Below, in pieces: positions 1 through 6,214 of a stretch of 10,470 bases of DNA (position 1 is the stretch's first letter; each line of letters opens with the position of its first letter). The notes beneath the pieces are model-generated. The model saw nothing but the letters and a program-made list of their open reading frames with translations, ran no database searches and was not told where the DNA came from. Source of the stretch: Paenibacillus sp. oral taxon 786 str. D14. Lineage in GTDB: Bacteria; Bacillota; Bacilli; Paenibacillales; Paenibacillaceae. The translations under genes were made by a program, and so were the position numbers. Location of the stretch: assembly GCF_000159955.1 (NCBI RefSeq), contig NZ_GG695972.1, positions 320,218 to 330,687 of the forward strand. The letters run 5' to 3'.

Positions 1-22
1 GGGTTAAATAAAATATCAGGGC

Positions 23-28
23 GAAGGA
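23..28 (+). promoter_or_regulatory. Ribosome binding site of the epimerase-like gene
   Basis: AAGGAG lies nine bases upstream of ATG 38 and touches the competing in-frame GTG at 29. This spacing decides the start at 38. Confidence 0.75.
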
Positions 29-37
29 GTGGAACGC

Positions 38-931
38 ATGCCAAAAGTGGTATTGGCCGGGGGGACGGGGTTTGTTGGACAGGCGTTTGCGAGGCGGTTT
101 CGGGAACTGGGGGCGGAGGTAAAGATCATTTCCAGACAGGCTCCCCATATCCCTTGGGAGGATCAAAGCGCCATTGTGGAGGCGTTAGAAGGGGCAGACC
201 TGCTGATCAATTTGGCCGGCAGATCGGTAAATTGCCGTTATACGCCGGAGAACCGGCGTCTGATCTTAAACTCCCGGACGGAAACGACACGCCAGCTTGG
301 GGAGTGCGTCCTGGCTTGCCGCCGTCCGCCGGCGTTATGGATCAACTCCAGCACGGCAACGATTTACCGGCATGCAGAAGACCGCCCGATGACGGAGGAG
401 GGCGGAGAAATCGGCACGGGATTTTCGGTGGACGTTGCGAAGGCGTGGGAGGAGGCTTTTTTTGCCTTTGACCTCCCGGCTACAAGGCAAATCGCCTTGC
501 GGATCGCCATCGTGCTGGACGACGGCGGGGTCGTGGCCCCCTTGCGGAACCTGGTTCGCTTTGGACTGGGCGGTGCTCAAGGATCCGGCCGTCAGCAGTT
601 TAGCTGGATTCATATGAAGGACCTGTTCCGAATCGTCAGGTTCCTGCAGGAGCACCCTGAGCTGGACGGCGTGTTTAACGCATCCGCTCCGAACCCGGTC
701 ACGAACCGGGAGTTGATGGCCAGCCTGCGCCGGGCGATGGGCGTTCCGATCGGCCTGCCCGCACCGCGCTGGTTGCTGGAGCTGGGCGCACGTTTCATTC
801 GCACGGAAACCGAGCTGGTGCTGAAGAGCCGCTGGGTGTTGCCGGAACGGCTGCAACGGGCGGGATTTACCTTCCATTACGATACGCTGGAGAAAGCGCT
901 GGAGGAAATTGTAGGTCGAATGAGGGGCTAA
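38..931 (+). CDS. TIGR01777-family NAD(P)-binding epimerase-like protein (SDR superfamily, DUF1731 C-terminus)
   Basis: This 297-residue protein is an extended short-chain dehydrogenase/reductase of the TIGR01777 group (relatives of YfcH, YfhF and SDR39U1). It is probably cytoplasmic and binds NAD(P); the physiological substrate of this group is poorly known. The Rossmann glycine motif GGTGFVG lies at residues 8-14. It is followed by the family's LINLAG segment, then a NSRTETTR stretch, an SSTATIY strand, and an AKAWEEAF helix where the active-site region falls. The last 50 or so residues (LPAPRWLLELGA to the end) match the DUF1731 tail, and the length is normal for the family. I chose ATG 38 because AAGGAG at 23-28 sits nine bases before it; GTG 29 is in frame but abuts that site. 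The gene ends 129 bases before the sugar locus and has no obvious functional link to it. The family assignment is firm; the substrate is unknown. Confidence 0.9.
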   Translation: MPKVVLAGGTGFVGQAFARRFRELGAEVKIISRQAPHIPWEDQSAIVEALEGADLLINLAGRSVNCRYTPENRRLILNSRTETTRQLGECVLACRRPPALWINSSTATIYRHAEDRPMTEEGGEIGTGFSVDVAKAWEEAFFAFDLPATRQIALRIAIVLDDGGVVAPLRNLVRFGLGGAQGSGRQQFSWIHMKDLFRIVRFLQEHPELDGVFNASAPNPVTNRELMASLRRAMGVPIGLPAPRWLLELGARFIRTETELVLKSRWVLPERLQRAGFTFHYDTLEKALEEIVGRMRG

Positions 932-1005
932 CATTTAAGAGCATAAGAGAGTGTGGAGTGCCGAAATTTTTCACCCCTGGTGCCGCGATTCTTCTCCTTA
1001 TGTTT

Positions 1006-1019
1006 TGAGAGCGCTAACA
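1006..1019 (+). promoter_or_regulatory. cre-like operator (CcpA or a LacI-family regulator)
   Basis: The 14-mer TGAGAGCGCTAACA matches the CcpA catabolite-responsive consensus TGWAANCGNTNWCA at every defined position except the fourth (G instead of A). It ends two bases before a probable -10 hexamer and 42 bases before the binding-protein start. In this position a bound regulator would block RNA polymerase, as expected for carbon catabolite repression of a sugar-uptake operon. The core AGCGCT is palindromic, so a local LacI-family repressor could also use it, although none is encoded in the window. Confidence 0.7.
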
Positions 1020-1020
1020 T

Positions 1021-1026
1021 TACAAT
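1021..1026 (+). promoter_or_regulatory. Probable sigma-A -10 element of the transporter operon
   Basis: TACAAT differs from TATAAT at one position and would place transcription start near base 1033, giving a leader of about 28 bases with the ribosome site inside it. No good -35 box lies 17 bases upstream (TTATGT at 998-1003 is poor), which fits a promoter needing an activator such as the AraC-type regulator encoded downstream. An alternative pairing, TTGAGA 1005-1010 with TTTAAT 1030-1035, has a long 19-base spacer and would start too close to the ribosome site. Confidence 0.45.
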
Positions 1027-1060
1027 GGGTTTAATCAAAGCAAGGGGGGAATCAAACAAG

Positions 1061-2380
1061 ATGAAAAAATGGATATCACTATTGTGCAGCGCCGCCATGC
1101 TGATGGTATTGCTAGCTGGTTGCGGCGGGGGGAATGAAGCTTCCGGCAGCGGAGATAATGGTGGAGAGAAGGTAAGCATCTCCATCTGGCATAACTGGAC
1201 AGGCCAAGACGCGAAAGCGGTGGCCATGCGAAAAATTATCGAGGACTTTCGGGCCCAGCATCCCGAGATTGAAGTCATCGACGAAGGGCTTCCGACTGAC
1301 GGGTTAAAGACTCGGCTGCGGACGGTAGCTGCGGCCGACGAAATGCCGGACTTGTTCGTCATGTGGCCGGACGCCATGACGAAGGAATTCGTGAAGGGCG
1401 ATTTGCTGCAGCCGATCAATGACGAGCTGGATGCCAATCCGGATTGGAAGAACAATTTCATTCCGAATGCGCTGGACGGCTACACCGTGGACGGAAAAAT
1501 CTACTCCGTGCCGATGAACCTGGCGCCAAGCTCGTTTATTTTCTACAACGATGCCCTGTTTAAGAAATATAACGTCAAAGTACCGGAAACGTGGGAAGAG
1601 CTGGAGACGGCGGTCAAAACGTTTAACGACAACGGCGTCATACCGATCGCGCTGGGCAACAAAGCGAACTGGGTCGCACAGTCGACGTTCTTTAGCACCG
1701 TGGCGGACCGGATTACCGGTACCGACTGGTTCTTGAAGGCAGTTGATCAAGACGGCGCGAAGTTTACGGATCCTGAGTTTGTCGAAGCGCTGACTACATT
1801 CCAGAAGCTGGGTGAAATCAAGGCGTTCCAAGACGGCTTCAACAGTATCGATGAAACGCAAATGATGCAGCTGTACTTCCAAGGGAATGCCGCAATGGTT
1901 GTAAACGGCGGCTGGGCATTAGCAAACCTGGTGAACAACGCACCGGCGGAAGTGCTGGATAACACGCATATCACCATCGTTCCGACAATCCCGGGAGGCA
2001 AAGGTGCGCCAGACACCACCTCGGGCGTCGTAGGTACCGGTCTCGGGGTTAGCAAGAAGCTGACCGGAGCCCGGAAAGAAGCGGCGATGAAGCTGTTCTA
2101 CGCCTTGGCAGGTCCAGATGGACAAAAGGCAACCTTGGAGAGCAGTACGCTCGTCAGCTACAATATCGAGCTCGACAAGAGCAAAGCGCATCCGCTGTTT
2201 GTTGAACTGTACGATCTGATCCAACGTGTGAAGATTGTTCCGGTTTACGACTCCAAGCTGGGCTCGGCCACGGTTGAAGTGGTGAACAACGGGCTGCAGG
2301 AGCTGCTGATGGGCGGCAAGGCAGAGGATATCGCCCGCAAAATCCAGGATGCACAGGCTGCATCAGTAGCCGCCAATTAA
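1061..2380 (+). CDS. ABC transporter sugar-binding lipoprotein (CUT1 family, UgpB/MalE class)
   Basis: This 439-residue protein is the extracellular solute receptor of a CUT1 carbohydrate importer. Residues 1-20 form a lipoprotein signal peptide: KK near the N-terminus, a hydrophobic core, and lipobox LAGC at 18-21, with Cys21 the expected lipidated residue. A Gly/Ser/Asn-rich tether follows, then the typical family-1 binding-protein opening (ISIWHNWTG). Later segments include DLFVMWPD, YSVPMNLAPSSFIFYNDALFKKYN and MVVNGGWAL. The last two are characteristic of the hinge and sugar-site regions of the COG1653 family. I chose ATG 1061 because it gives a perfect signal peptide and has AAGGGGGGA at 1042-1050, ten bases upstream. 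The open frame extends back to GTG 953 without sense. It is the first gene of the putative operon, directly behind the cre-like site. The neighbouring beta-mannosidase suggests manno-oligosaccharides as ligand, but that is inference. Confidence 0.92.
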   Translation: MKKWISLLCSAAMLMVLLAGCGGGNEASGSGDNGGEKVSISIWHNWTGQDAKAVAMRKIIEDFRAQHPEIEVIDEGLPTDGLKTRLRTVAAADEMPDLFVMWPDAMTKEFVKGDLLQPINDELDANPDWKNNFIPNALDGYTVDGKIYSVPMNLAPSSFIFYNDALFKKYNVKVPETWEELETAVKTFNDNGVIPIALGNKANWVAQSTFFSTVADRITGTDWFLKAVDQDGAKFTDPEFVEALTTFQKLGEIKAFQDGFNSIDETQMMQLYFQGNAAMVVNGGWALANLVNNAPAEVLDNTHITIVPTIPGGKGAPDTTSGVVGTGLGVSKKLTGARKEAAMKLFYALAGPDGQKATLESSTLVSYNIELDKSKAHPLFVELYDLIQRVKIVPVYDSKLGSATVEVVNNGLQELLMGGKAEDIARKIQDAQAASVAAN

Positions 2381-2386
2381 AGCGAA

Positions 2387-2418
2387 CCCCTTCCCCTCAG
2401 GGGAGGGGGATTATTTTT
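2387..2418 (+). terminator. Intergenic stem-loop with T-tract, likely a partial terminator or mRNA-stabilising hairpin
   Basis: Bases 2387-2396 pair with 2400-2409 in a ten-base-pair stem (CCCC, then T-G and T-A pairs, then CCCC) closed by a three-base loop, TCA. The stretch TTATTTTT follows one base later. This has the form of an intrinsic terminator. It lies seven bases after the binding-protein stop and before the permease ribosome site, with no new promoter visible behind it. Partial read-through, or protection of the upstream mRNA 3' end, would yield more binding protein than permease, as is known for other binding-protein-dependent operons. Confidence 0.8.
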
Positions 2419-2440
2419 CCTCTTAAGGATGTGAGAAAGC

Positions 2441-3319
2441 ATGAACGCATTGCGCAGCAAGAGCTTTATCATCACCGGACTGCTGCCCGCGCTGGTGATT
2501 TACTCGCTGTTCGTCTTCGTGCCGGTGATCTGGTCGGCCTACTACGGCTTCTTCAACTGGTCGGGCATCGGCGAAGCGAAATACACCGGCCTCAGCAATT
2601 ATGCGGAAATCCTGCGAGATCCCATATTCTGGCGGGCGCTGAAAAATAACATCGTGTTCGTGCTGGCCTCGGTGTTCGGACAAATTCCACTCGCTCTCGT
2701 GTTGGCCGTGCTGCTGCACAAGAGCAACCTGCTGCAGCGCTTCCTGCGCTCAGCGGTATTTTTGCCGATGGTGTTGTCCACGGTGGTCATCGGGATGATT
2801 TGGCAGTACATTTATCACCCGCAGATTGGGATTCTGAACTTTTTGCTGGATGCATTGGGATTGTCCAGTTGGAAGCTGGATTGGCTCTCGGACGGCAAGA
2901 TTGCGATCTATTCGCTGCTGCCGCCGCTGATCTGGAGCTACGTTGGATTGTATCTCATCATCTTTATGTCCGCGCTCCAGAACATTCCGGGCGAGATTCA
3001 CGATGCGGCTAAAATCGACGGCGTCTCCGGCGTCCGCAAGCTGCTAACCATCTCGCTGCCGATGATTAAGAACACGGTGCAGGTGGCGGTTATTCTATGT
3101 ATTTCGGGCAGCTTGAAGTCCTTCGACCTGGTGTACATCATGACGAAGGGTGGACCGGCGCATGCGACGGAGCTGCTGGCGACGTATATGTATAACTCCA
3201 CGTTCTCGACCTACCGGTACGGGTTCGGGAGTGCCATTTCCACCAGCATCATGATCATTAGTTTGTTGTTGATCGGAACCAGCCAGTGGCTGACCAATCG
3301 TAAAAAGGATGCCGCTTAA
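2441..3319 (+). CDS. CUT1 ABC transporter permease, MalF/UgpA type
   Basis: This 292-residue integral membrane protein is one of the two transmembrane subunits of the sugar importer. The first membrane segment spans roughly residues 10-32 (hydrophobic, with PALVIYSLFVFVPVIW), followed by the usual family segment YYGFFNW and GLSNY. Several more hydrophobic helices follow, about six in all. The cytoplasmic EAA loop that docks onto the ATPase is at residues 188-207: DAAKIDGVSG..., ending ISLP, with the conserved D-G pair at 193-194. FDLVYIMTKGGPA near the C-terminus is a family signature of COG1175. ATG 2441 is preceded by AAGGATGTG at 2425-2433. The gene follows the hairpin after the binding-protein gene, and 14 bases separate it from the second permease. 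Confidence 0.92.
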   Translation: MNALRSKSFIITGLLPALVIYSLFVFVPVIWSAYYGFFNWSGIGEAKYTGLSNYAEILRDPIFWRALKNNIVFVLASVFGQIPLALVLAVLLHKSNLLQRFLRSAVFLPMVLSTVVIGMIWQYIYHPQIGILNFLLDALGLSSWKLDWLSDGKIAIYSLLPPLIWSYVGLYLIIFMSALQNIPGEIHDAAKIDGVSGVRKLLTISLPMIKNTVQVAVILCISGSLKSFDLVYIMTKGGPAHATELLATYMYNSTFSTYRYGFGSAISTSIMIISLLLIGTSQWLTNRKKDAA

Positions 3320-3333
3320 GGAAAGGAGGAACC

Positions 3334-4227
3334 ATGAACTTGAACATCAATACAACCACAACGTTATCCGCGAAAAATACAGGGGTTGGCGGCGGCGGAC
3401 GGGTGTTAAGGAAGACAGGCCGCACTTTGTTTTGGGGGCTGTTGACGCTTTATGGCGTGATCACGCTGTACCCGTTCTTATGGCTGGTCATCAGTGCGTT
3501 TAAGACAAATGAAGATTTCTACGTCCGGCCCTTTGGACTCCCGCAGGTGTGGCATGGCGACAATTTCACGCGGGCCTGGGAAAGCTCGCGGCTGGGCACA
3601 GCGTTTGGCAATTCGGTGCTCGTGGCGATCGGCTCGCTAGTGCTGACGTTGTTTATCGCCGCACTAACCTCGTTTATTCTTGCCCGCTTCCAGTTCCGAT
3701 GGAAAGGCGGGGTACTGACCTTTTTTGTGATCGGGATGCTGATTCCGATTCATAGTACGTTGGTTCCGTTGTTTATTCTCATGAAGCAGATGTCGTTGCT
3801 GAACACGTATTGGGCGTTGATTCTGCCTTATACCGCCTTTGCGTTGCCTACAGCCGTGTTCGTGTTGACGGCCTACCTGACGAGTGTACCGCGTGAGCTG
3901 GAGGAGGCGGCGTTTATCGATGGGACCGGTCTGTGGGGGTTATTTTTCCGCATCATGCTGCCGATGTCGGTTCCGGCTTTGGCGACGGTGACGATTCTTA
4001 GCTTCCTGCATTCCTGGAACGATTTCTCCTTCGCGCTGGTGTTCATCAACAAGACGGCGCTCAAAACGTTGCCGCTGGCTATCGCCAACTTCGCTGACGG
4101 TTATCAGACGGATTATGGCTTGTCGTTCGCGGGGATGACGCTGTCGGTTATCCCAACGATCGTCCTCTATTTGCTGTTTCAGGAACAAATGATGAAGGGG
4201 ATGACGGCCGGCGCGGTGAAAGGATAA
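3334..4227 (+). CDS. CUT1 ABC transporter permease, MalG/UgpE type
   Basis: This 297-residue membrane protein is the second permease subunit (COG0395). The N-terminus is polar and Thr/Gly-rich for about 30 residues. A first membrane helix follows (LFWGLLTLYGVITLYPFLWL), then SAFKTNEDF, the usual periplasmic continuation in this family. The EAA loop is at residues 191-210: EAAFIDGTGL..., ending IMLP. The C-terminus, with QMMKGMTAGAVKG, is the standard MalG/UgpE ending. A strong AAGGAGG at 3323-3329 lies only four bases before ATG 3334. TTG 3340, in frame two codons on, would have a ten-base spacing and could be the true or an additional start. No ATPase gene follows; the next gene is the sensor kinase, after 40 bases. 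Confidence 0.93.
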   Translation: MNLNINTTTTLSAKNTGVGGGGRVLRKTGRTLFWGLLTLYGVITLYPFLWLVISAFKTNEDFYVRPFGLPQVWHGDNFTRAWESSRLGTAFGNSVLVAIGSLVLTLFIAALTSFILARFQFRWKGGVLTFFVIGMLIPIHSTLVPLFILMKQMSLLNTYWALILPYTAFALPTAVFVLTAYLTSVPRELEEAAFIDGTGLWGLFFRIMLPMSVPALATVTILSFLHSWNDFSFALVFINKTALKTLPLAIANFADGYQTDYGLSFAGMTLSVIPTIVLYLLFQEQMMKGMTAGAVKG

Positions 4228-4267
4228 GGGAGGAACATCCTACACCGAAGCAAAGGGGGAGCGCAAG

Positions 4268-6214
4268 ATGGTGCATAAATGGTTGACTACGTCGCTTCAG
4301 CGCAAGCTGTCGGTGGTTGTTGCAGGGTCCATGATCGTGCCGATGTTGGCCTTGGGGCTGTTCGCCTTTGTGATCTCTTCCAACATTACGGAGGAGAAAA
4401 CGAAGCTGACCGGCAGTGACATGCTGAAGCAAATGGACGCCAATTTGCGCTTTATGCTGGAGGATATCGAAACGTTATCGATCTTCCTGATTGGGGAACG
4501 GGATCTGCAAACTTATCTGGCTGGTCCGGACGACGACGAAGCGAAGCGAACGGAGCTGGTCGGGCGAATGACCAATTTGGCGGCCTCCAAGCCTTATATC
4601 GCGAATATCGCGATCTATCCCGAACGGTTCGACGCGCGGCTATCAACGGCCACCTGGTATGAAAATGAGCTCCCCGAGGAGGCGGCGAAGGCCATTGCCG
4701 GCGGGCGAAAAACGTGGTCCGGCGTGTACGAAATTCGCGACTATGCCGGGATGGAGCAGGTGATCACCTTGTTTCGGCCGATCCGCAGCATCTACGATTT
4801 TCGCCGGCTGGGTTGGCTGGCGATCAGCCTGGATGAACAGGAGCTGGCCCGCAATCTGGAATCGCCGGAGTTTGGTCAAGGGATGGGCAAGGTGGAACTG
4901 GTCGGGGGAGACGGGACGATTCTGTCCTCCGCCGACAAGTCCAGGCTGGGCCGGCCGCTGGATGACTATGCGCCCGGCCTGTTCGCATTGCTTCCGGGTC
5001 GCTCCCCGGAAGGAGACGGCGTGAGTGAGCCGCTCCCTGCAAGTATGAACATCAGCGGTAGCGTAATCTACGGCGAAGGGGACGGCAAGTCGACGGTGCT
5101 GTACCGTCATGAGCCCTTAACCGGATGGATGCTGGTAGGCAGCGTCCCTTACGACCAATACCGGGCGGAGAATCGCTACATCCTCACGTTAACCGCCGAG
5201 GTCGTTGGTGTGTCGGTGCTCGTGTGCACGCTGCTCATTTGGTTTACCGTTCGCCGGATTACCCGGCCGCTGCGCGTGTTAACCCGTCATTTGTCGCGGA
5301 TCGATCCAGAGCGGCCTTTGCCGCGTTTTCCGGCGACCTCGGACGATGAGATCGGGCGGTTGGGTCATAGCTACAACATGCTTGGCGCGCATATCGAACG
5401 ATTGAAGCGCGAAGTGATCCGCGGCGAGGCTCGCAAGAAAGAGGCCGATTTGCGTGCATTACAGGCGCAGATCAATCCTCATTTTTTATACAATACGTTG
5501 TCTTCGATCCATTGGATTGCCCTGATGTCAGGGGAGCGGCGCATCGCCGATATGGTCGAAGGGTTAAGCGACTTCTTGCGGATCAGCCTCAATCAGGGCA
5601 AAGATTACTGCCCGGTCGAACAGGAGGTAGCCCATATCCGAAATTATGTGCGAGTCCAGTCGATCCGCTTCCCCGATAAATTTACCGTCGAGTATTTCGT
5701 AGATGAGACGCTGAAGGACAAGTGGATGCTGAAGCTGCTGTTGCAGCCTTTGGTGGAAAATGCCTTGATCCATGGGATTCAAAAACGCGAAGGGATCGGT
5801 ACAATCACCATCTTCATACAGCCGGAGGGAAAACGCATGAACGTAACGGTCATGGACGACGGGCTTGGCATGAACGCCGAGCGTTTGCAGGAGGTACGTC
5901 AATCGCTGCTGCTGCCCGCAGCTGACGGGGAGGAGAACGGGCGGTCAGGGATGCCCGGAACGGCCTTGGCGGAGACGACGGCAACGGCGGTTACGGACGA
6001 AGCAGCCCCAACAGCGGCAACCATGGCAATAACGGCAACTGCGTCAACAGCGGCAACAACAGCTACGGGGTTGTCTGCCGGATACGGGCTGCGCAACGTT
6101 AACGAGCGGCTGCTCTTGCATTACGGACGAGAAGCCGGGCTCTCAATTGACAGCCGGGAAGGCGAGGGCACGCAGGTTTCATTTTCCATTCCGATCATGG
6201 AGGAATCGCCATGA
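4268..6214 (+). CDS. Membrane sensor histidine kinase (YesM/LytS-like, His_kinase PF06580 type)
   Basis: This 648-residue kinase senses an extracellular signal and phosphorylates the regulator encoded next. The first membrane helix is about residues 14-36 and the second about 305-326. The external region between them, some 265 residues, resembles a Cache-type sensor. A HAMP linker follows (RRITRPLRVLTRHL, Pro334). The His_kinase domain carries the phosphorylated histidine in INPHFLYN (His405). The ATPase domain has its N-box at LLQPLVENALIHG (Asn498), its G1 box at DDGLGMN (530-536) and its G2 box at GYGLRNVNERL (from 605). About 68 residues separate G1 and G2, roughly twice what is usual, and residues 565-600 are 27/36 Ala or Thr. 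AGGGGGA precedes ATG 4268 by seven bases. The stop overlaps the regulator start as ATGA, so translation is probably coupled. The ligand is unknown; an oligosaccharide or the loaded binding protein is plausible from context. Confidence 0.93.
   Translation: MVHKWLTTSLQRKLSVVVAGSMIVPMLALGLFAFVISSNITEEKTKLTGSDMLKQMDANLRFMLEDIETLSIFLIGERDLQTYLAGPDDDEAKRTELVGRMTNLAASKPYIANIAIYPERFDARLSTATWYENELPEEAAKAIAGGRKTWSGVYEIRDYAGMEQVITLFRPIRSIYDFRRLGWLAISLDEQELARNLESPEFGQGMGKVELVGGDGTILSSADKSRLGRPLDDYAPGLFALLPGRSPEGDGVSEPLPASMNISGSVIYGEGDGKSTVLYRHEPLTGWMLVGSVPYDQYRAENRYILTLTAEVVGVSVLVCTLLIWFTVRRITRPLRVLTRHLSRIDPERPLPRFPATSDDEIGRLGHSYNMLGAHIERLKREVIRGEARKKEADLRALQAQINPHFLYNTLSSIHWIALMSGERRIADMVEGLSDFLRISLNQGKDYCPVEQEVAHIRNYVRVQSIRFPDKFTVEYFVDETLKDKWMLKLLLQPLVENALIHGIQKREGIGTITIFIQPEGKRMNVTVMDDGLGMNAERLQEVRQSLLLPAADGEENGRSGMPGTALAETTATAVTDEAAPTAATMAITATASTAATTATGLSAGYGLRNVNERLLLHYGREAGLSIDSREGEGTQVSFSIPIMEESP
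5968..6069 (+). repeat. Low-complexity GGCAAC-type repeat inside the histidine kinase gene
   Basis: The DNA is built of degenerate GGCAAC/GGCAAT/AGCGGC units. The 13-mer CAACAGCGGCAAC occurs twice, at 6009-6021 and 6045-6057, exactly 36 bases (12 codons) apart. ACGGCAAC occurs at 5978-5985 and 6032-6039, 54 bases apart. All spacings are multiples of three. In the kinase frame the stretch reads as Ala/Thr-rich, and in the +2 frame as Gly/Asn/Ser-rich. It lies between the G1 and G2 boxes of the ATP-binding domain, where a flexible lid loop can tolerate length changes. Confidence 0.8.

Noticed and set aside
335..934. 199-residue open frame on the minus strand
   Set aside because: It lies wholly opposite the epimerase-like gene, has no ribosome site or recognisable motif, and the sense gene matches a known family along its full length.
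967..990. Possible terminator after the epimerase-like gene (CACC-CCT-GGTG at 972-982 next to a T run)
   Set aside because: The stem is only four base pairs, and the T run precedes it on the + strand and would read as an A run on the minus strand, so it is not a terminator in either direction.
953..1060. Upstream in-frame extension of the binding protein, including GTG 953 and ATG 1025
   Set aside because: It would bury the lipoprotein signal peptide behind up to 36 residues and read through the cre-like site and -10. ATG 1061 has a proper ribosome site.
928..1461. 177-residue minus-strand frame across the operon promoter region
   Set aside because: Most of it is antisense to the binding-protein signal peptide and N-terminal domain; its composition (Ser- and Pro-rich) is that of a shadow frame and no start signal supports it.
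1304..1882. 192-residue minus-strand frame within the binding-protein gene
   Set aside because: Arg- and Val-rich shadow of a clear lipoprotein gene, with no motif or ribosome site.
4230..4243. Small AGGA-ACA-TCCT hairpin between the second permease and the kinase
   Set aside because: Four base pairs with no T-tract; too weak to call.
4643..5110. 155-residue minus-strand frame within the kinase sensor region
   Set aside because: No family resemblance; opposite a continuous kinase gene with normal codon use.
5899..6096. Minus-strand Ala/Val-rich frame over the kinase repeat
   Set aside because: It is the reverse reading of the GGCAAC-type repeat and has no features of a gene.
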